Below are positions 62,601 through 64,000 of a stretch of 64,000 bases of DNA, one piece after another. Under the pieces are notes generated by a model. The model was not told the DNA's origin, searched no databases, and saw only the letters and a program-made list of their open reading frames with translations. Each line of letters starts with the position of its first letter. The stretch's first letter is position 1. Position numbers and translations under genes: made by a program. Origin of the DNA: Eucalyptus grandis (Eukaryota > Streptophyta > Magnoliopsida > Myrtales > Myrtaceae). The stretch is from contig NC_052622.1 in assembly GCF_016545825.1 (NCBI RefSeq), positions 10,049,001 through 10,113,000 of the forward strand. The letters run 5' to 3'.

Positions 62601-64000
62601 ATATTATTGTAAACGTACATCGCATTATAAACAACACTGTCTTGTAAATCAATTCGAAAAAGATCGTCAAGCAAAATACCATTCCCAACAATTTCATATT
62701 TATATGATAAACTGAATATTGAACCTGAAAATTCAAAGTAGTATCTCAAAAGTACAAATCTTGAAACTGAAATTAAATTCCTAGAGAAACTAAGAATGTA
62801 AAAGGTCTTTTCTAAATTCAAAACAAAGTTACTACTAAGAACTAATTTGCATGTCCTAATAGCTTTCACATGAGAGCGCATCTTATTTCATGAATAGATA
62901 TTTTATTTACTTCCCGTTGGTTTCCGCTGGTTCTAAAAACCTTAGAAAAAATTCACCATGTGGATTGTAGAACTAAAATCAATCCACCAAGTGTTGTGAC
63001 CCACATCAATCATATTAGATTCATAACAAACATATGAGAGAATGTTACATTTCTTCTTGGATCAGGCATTAAATTTGGCGCAGTTCTTCTTCATGTACCC
63101 CTTCTTTTTACAAAAGAACCACTTGGATTCCTTCTTAATGTCAACTTGGGGGAGGTAGAGACGTTTTACCTTTTCACTTTTGCTTGCCTTAACCCTTTGT
63201 ACTTATCCCGTGTTGCCATGAGCAATTTCTCCTTTCTCCATTAGCAGCCTCTCTTCCTCTTAAACACACATGATCATAAGTTCATTGATTGACCATTTTA
63301 TATTATGTTTGTTGTAAGAGATCTTAAAAGGGGCATGCTCTTGTGGAAGAGTGTTCAAGATATAGTACATAAGAAATGATTTTGATATCTCAACCTCGAG
63401 ATTCTTCAGCTGAGCTGCAATGTCCCTCATCTTCATGATGTACTCCTATACACCTCTTACACCGATAAGCTTTAATGATGAGAACTTCATAATCATGGTC
63501 ATGGCATGTGCCTTTTCTGAAGACTTAAATTATGTATCAATAGCCTCAAGTAATTCATTGGTATTGTTATGCTAAATGACTAAACCACGAATTCTAGCGA
63601 GGAGTTTTGTCTTTATGTAAATCACATTGAGATGGTTGGATCGCTCCCATTGTGCATAAATAATATATTTAGCTTAAGTGTTGGCGGTTCATCTGATGTA
63701 GAGTATAATCAAGATCCATGCACCCTAATTGAAGAAGAACTAATTCCCTCCATTCTTTATAGTTATTATACCAAAACTAATCGTAGGTAATAAGACTGCA
63801 TCATAATCAAAGGAAGACTTATATATCAATATATTTGAGGCAAGCAAACTTAAATCATATTTTACCAATGTAAAACATATTATAAAATATGAATCACATA
63901 ACATCAAAAACTGCTTATGGGCTAAGTTTCTAATTTAAATAGATTCATAATTATTTCATGATGAAATTATTAAATTGTATTCTCTTCCTTAATCCATGTG
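59185..64000 (-). mobile_element. Decayed Ty1/copia LTR retrotransposon (extends past the right edge)
   Basis: Fragments on the minus strand follow the copia order gag, protease, integrase, RT, RNase H, LTR. A gag zinc-knuckle remnant (WFFCKKKGYMKKNC, with first Cys and His replaced) lies near 63070-63130. Gag-pre-integrase/protease-like text is at 62543-62881. The integrase start (DIDSNGQKYFISFIDDYSR) is at 62223-62459. RT (MDVKTVFFNGKL, KKSLYGLKQAFRQW, ILYVDHILLATND) is at 60859-61200. RNase H (AEFVSCFEPTSHGVWLK, FCDNS) is at 60130-60342. Many stops and shifts separate these pieces. The RT active site reads YVDH instead of YVDD, so one metal-binding aspartate is gone. The element is non-functional. 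Confidence 0.88.

Overview
This is a nuclear genome segment of a dicot plant. It has intron-rich genes with GT-AG junctions, R2R3-MYB, WRKY, SLAC-type and phytepsin families, AT-rich intergenic DNA, and hAT, PIF/Harbinger-like, LINE and Ty1/copia debris. A rosid, possibly a Myrtales species, fits the general feel of the repeats and proteins, but that placement is impression only. No bacterial-type operon, CRISPR array, rRNA or tRNA gene was found. Layout: (1) 341-1048 (+), last exon of a group IIb WRKY factor whose WRKYGQK exon lies left of the window. (2) 1-9 kb, AT-rich DNA with a tandem ~0.75 kb duplication; one copy is interrupted by a 1,008-bp hAT element with a perfect 8-bp target duplication. 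(3) 10235-14772 (+), a complete 13-exon aspartic proteinase with a plant-specific (saposin-like) insert, 514 aa. (4) 14.8-21.4 kb, no gene seen; one inverted-repeat element. (5) 21675-22922 (+), an intronless MAPKKK17/18-type kinase. (6) 25004-27185 (-), a two-exon SLAC1-homologue anion channel. (7) 28-36.8 kb, a MITE, a decayed LINE, a dirigent pseudogene with three lesions, and a Harbinger-like MITE carrying a nested hAT. (8) 37918-46970 (-), a 16-exon RAD16-type SNF2/RING DNA-repair helicase, 887 aa. (9) 47.6-54.1 kb, a GC-cored foldback element and a 3.1-kb inverted-repeat element enclosing a GC island. (10) 55059-58851 (+), a GAMYB-type R2R3-MYB with a near-perfect miR159 target and a C-terminal exon present as three extra in-frame tandem copies. 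(11) 59185-64000 (-), a decayed Ty1/copia retrotransposon running off the right edge. The genes do not form one pathway, although the MAPKKK, the anion channel, the MYB and the WRKY all belong to families linked to hormone or stress signalling. Two observations stand out. First, tandem exon multiplication in the MYB gene has built hybrid exons joining the start of the ancestral last exon to the end of the preceding exon, all phase 1-1 so the frame is kept. Second, at least six scattered poly(A)/poly(T) insertions with almost no body (about 6-19 nt ending in CC before the A-run) are each flanked by 11-16 bp direct repeats, which looks like extremely 5'-truncated target-primed retroposition. All exon models were worked out by hand from splice signals, reading frame and family knowledge; no alignment or search was run.
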